Shown here in pieces: positions 19,511 to 20,706 of a stretch of 20,706 nucleotides of DNA. The DNA comes from a bacterium (GTDB lineage: Bacteria; Patescibacteriota; Minisyncoccia; UBA6257; GWB1-50-10). The notes under the pieces were generated by a model. It saw nothing but the letters and a program-made list of their open reading frames with translations. It was not told where the DNA came from and searched no databases. Positions within the stretch are counted from its first letter, which is position 1; each line of letters starts with the position of its first letter. A program made the translations under genes and the position numbers. The stretch lies in the NCBI GenBank assembly GCA_021814835.1, contig JAKAHO010000009.1:1-20706 (forward strand). The letters run 5' to 3'.

Positions 19511-20706
19511 TTAATACTCTCCCATACCCGGCATTCCGCCTCCCATACCTCCCTGCATCTTATCTTTCTTTTCGGGAATCTCTGTGACCGCTGCGCCGAT
19601 GGTGAGGTAGTTCGCCGCAACCGAAATGGCATTCATAAACGCGGTCTTTGAAACCTTGAGCGGATCAATAATGCCCGCCGCTTTCAAGTCATCAATCTCG
19701 TTCTTATATGCATTGAATCCTTTCCATGCATCGTGTGCGGCGCGCGCGCGGAGCTTGTCCGCAATCTTCTCAGGATTCTCACCGCTGTTTGCGATGATTG
19801 CCATAAGTGGCGCCTCGGTCGCCGCTTTCAAAATCGTATGCGCTGCTTCAACTACGGGGTTCGCATGTTTCTCATGTTTCGCGATAAGTGAGTACACGTT
19901 GAAGAGCGCGATGCCTCCTCCGGGGATTATTCCCTCCTCCATCGCCGCCTTTGTAGCAAAAACCGCATCATCAACGCGCTGCTTCAACTCCTTCTGTGCC
20001 GATTCTGTCGGTGCGCCGACTTTAATGACGGCCACGCCTCCCGCGAGCTTACCGAGACGCTCCTGAATCTTTTCCTTGTCGAAATCGGAGTCAGTATTTT
20101 TGAGCTGTGCCTTCAACTGCTTCACGCGCTCATCAATCGTCTTCTTGTCTCCCTTACCGTCGACGATAGTCGTCTTATCCTTATCGGACACCACGCGGTG
20201 CGCATGGCCGAGATCAGCAAGCTCCACCGTTTCAAACTTTCTTCCGAGGCTTTCGGTAATGAGCTGCGCGCCCGTCACAATCGCAATATCCTGCAACATT
20301 TCTTTCTTGCGGTCGCCGTACCCCGGCGCCTTTACCGCGAGCACCGTAAAGATTCCGCGGATTTTGTTCAAAATAAGCGTTGCGAGGGCCTCGCCTTCAA
20401 TTTCTTCCGCCACAATCACAAGCTCTTTCTTTCCGCTTGCGACAATCTTTTCAAGCACGGGCAAAATTTCCTGAATGGAAGAAATCTTCTTGTCAGTTAC
20501 CAATACGTACGGCTCGCTAAGCGATGCCTCCATACGCTCCTGATTTGTCACCATATACGGCGAAATGTAGCCGTTATCAAACTGCATACCCTCTACAAGC
20601 TCATACGAATTGCCGACGGTGTTCGAGTCATCAACCGTAACCACGCCCTCACGGCCGACCTTCGCCATAACCTCAGCGATAAGCGTGCCAATCTGCTTGT
20701 CCTTTG
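19511..20706 (-). CDS. groEL: Chaperonin GroEL, 5' end outside the window
   Basis: About 398 C-terminal residues of the 60-kDa ring chaperonin; the frame runs off the right edge, and the Met at 20668 is internal (KQIGTLIAEVMAKVGREGVVTV). Seen: the end of the equatorial/intermediate domain, the apical domain (SPYMVTNQERMEASLSEPYVLVTDKKI, and EEIEGEALATLILNK with substrate-binding hydrophobics), VKAPGYGDRKKEMLQDIA, the KLAGGVAVIKVGAPTE motif, and EEGIIPGGGIAL. The C-terminus is the usual Gly/Met tail (GGMGGGMPGMGEY). The N-terminal ATP-binding part (GDGTTT) is not in view. No groES is visible in the window; it may lie upstream beyond the edge. Confidence 0.97.
   Translation of the reverse strand, partial: KDKQIGTLIAEVMAKVGREGVVTVDDSNTVGNSYELVEGMQFDNGYISPYMVTNQERMEASLSEPYVLVTDKKISSIQEILPVLEKIVASGKKELVIVAEEIEGEALATLILNKIRGIFTVLAVKAPGYGDRKKEMLQDIAIVTGAQLITESLGRKFETVELADLGHAHRVVSDKDKTTIVDGKGDKKTIDERVKQLKAQLKNTDSDFDKEKIQERLGKLAGGVAVIKVGAPTESAQKELKQRVDDAVFATKAAMEEGIIPGGGIALFNVYSLIAKHEKHANPVVEAAHTILKAATEAPLMAIIANSGENPEKIADKLRARAAHDAWKGFNAYKNEIDDLKAAGIIDPLKVSKTAFMNAISVAANYLTIGAAVTEIPEKKDKMQGGMGGGMPGMGEY

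Noticed and set aside
1..20706. CRISPR arrays, insertion sequences, rRNA, integrase or prophage genes
   Set aside because: No regularly spaced direct repeats, transposase or integrase motifs or rRNA signatures were seen on either strand.

Overview
This window looks like chromosome from a Patescibacteria/CPR bacterium, most likely a Parcubacteria-type lineage. That is an inference from gene content, not from a marker phylogeny. Pointers are a short alanyl-tRNA synthetase ending after its editing domain, an archaeal-style UMP kinase, an EF-P with an unusual loop tip, many small secreted proteins with little similarity to known families, very compact spacing and apparently leaderless genes. TGA is used as a stop, so the recoded Gracilibacteria/Absconditabacteria are unlikely.

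Layout, left to right (almost everything is on the minus strand). 1-2392: mnmA, a secreted protein of unknown function and the start of comEC form one tight minus-strand unit. 2435-3016: efp (+), divergent from mnmA and convergent with a TraG/TraD-like ATPase (3064-4893); the two share a bidirectional terminator. 4928-6700: alaS. 6777-9667: the rpoD-dnaG pair of the classical macromolecular-synthesis operon. 9781-10110: a very GC-rich small basic gene with its own consensus promoter, strong Shine-Dalgarno and strong terminator. 10180-12986: a DUF4015 glycoside-hydrolase-like protein, a DUF7670-like membrane protein, a TfoX N-terminal-domain protein and an EamA transporter. 13092-13579: tRNA-Ser(GGA) with promoter and terminator, flanked by two candidate micro-ORFs. 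13580-14742: a diguanylate cyclase (GGDEF) abutting a nucleoside 2-deoxyribosyltransferase-like gene. 14923-15129: a small zinc-ribbon protein (+) behind a perfect palindrome. 15190-16183: two surface/secreted proteins with an operator-like inverted repeat at their promoter. 16264-18401: lemA, a TPM-domain gene and UMP kinase. 18484-19410: thyX. 19511-20706: groEL, with its 5' end outside the window.

How the genes work together: much of the window is core information processing (tRNA thiolation, EF-P, AlaRS, sigma70, primase, GroEL) and nucleotide metabolism (ThyX, UMP kinase). Around these sit DNA-uptake or DNA-translocation candidates (ComEC, TfoX-N, TraG-like ATPase) and cell-surface proteins. 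The most unusual items are the GC3-saturated gene, a palindromic in-frame insertion in mnmA, the EF-P loop, the GGDEF/NDT pair and the repeated placement of -10 boxes about 7 nt before start codons. No CRISPR array, insertion sequence, rRNA or prophage is visible. The longest stretch without a confident protein gene, 12987-13579, holds tRNA-Ser, its control signals, a hairpin and the two weak micro-ORFs. The 180-nt gap 14743-14922 holds the GGDEF start signal and the palindrome.
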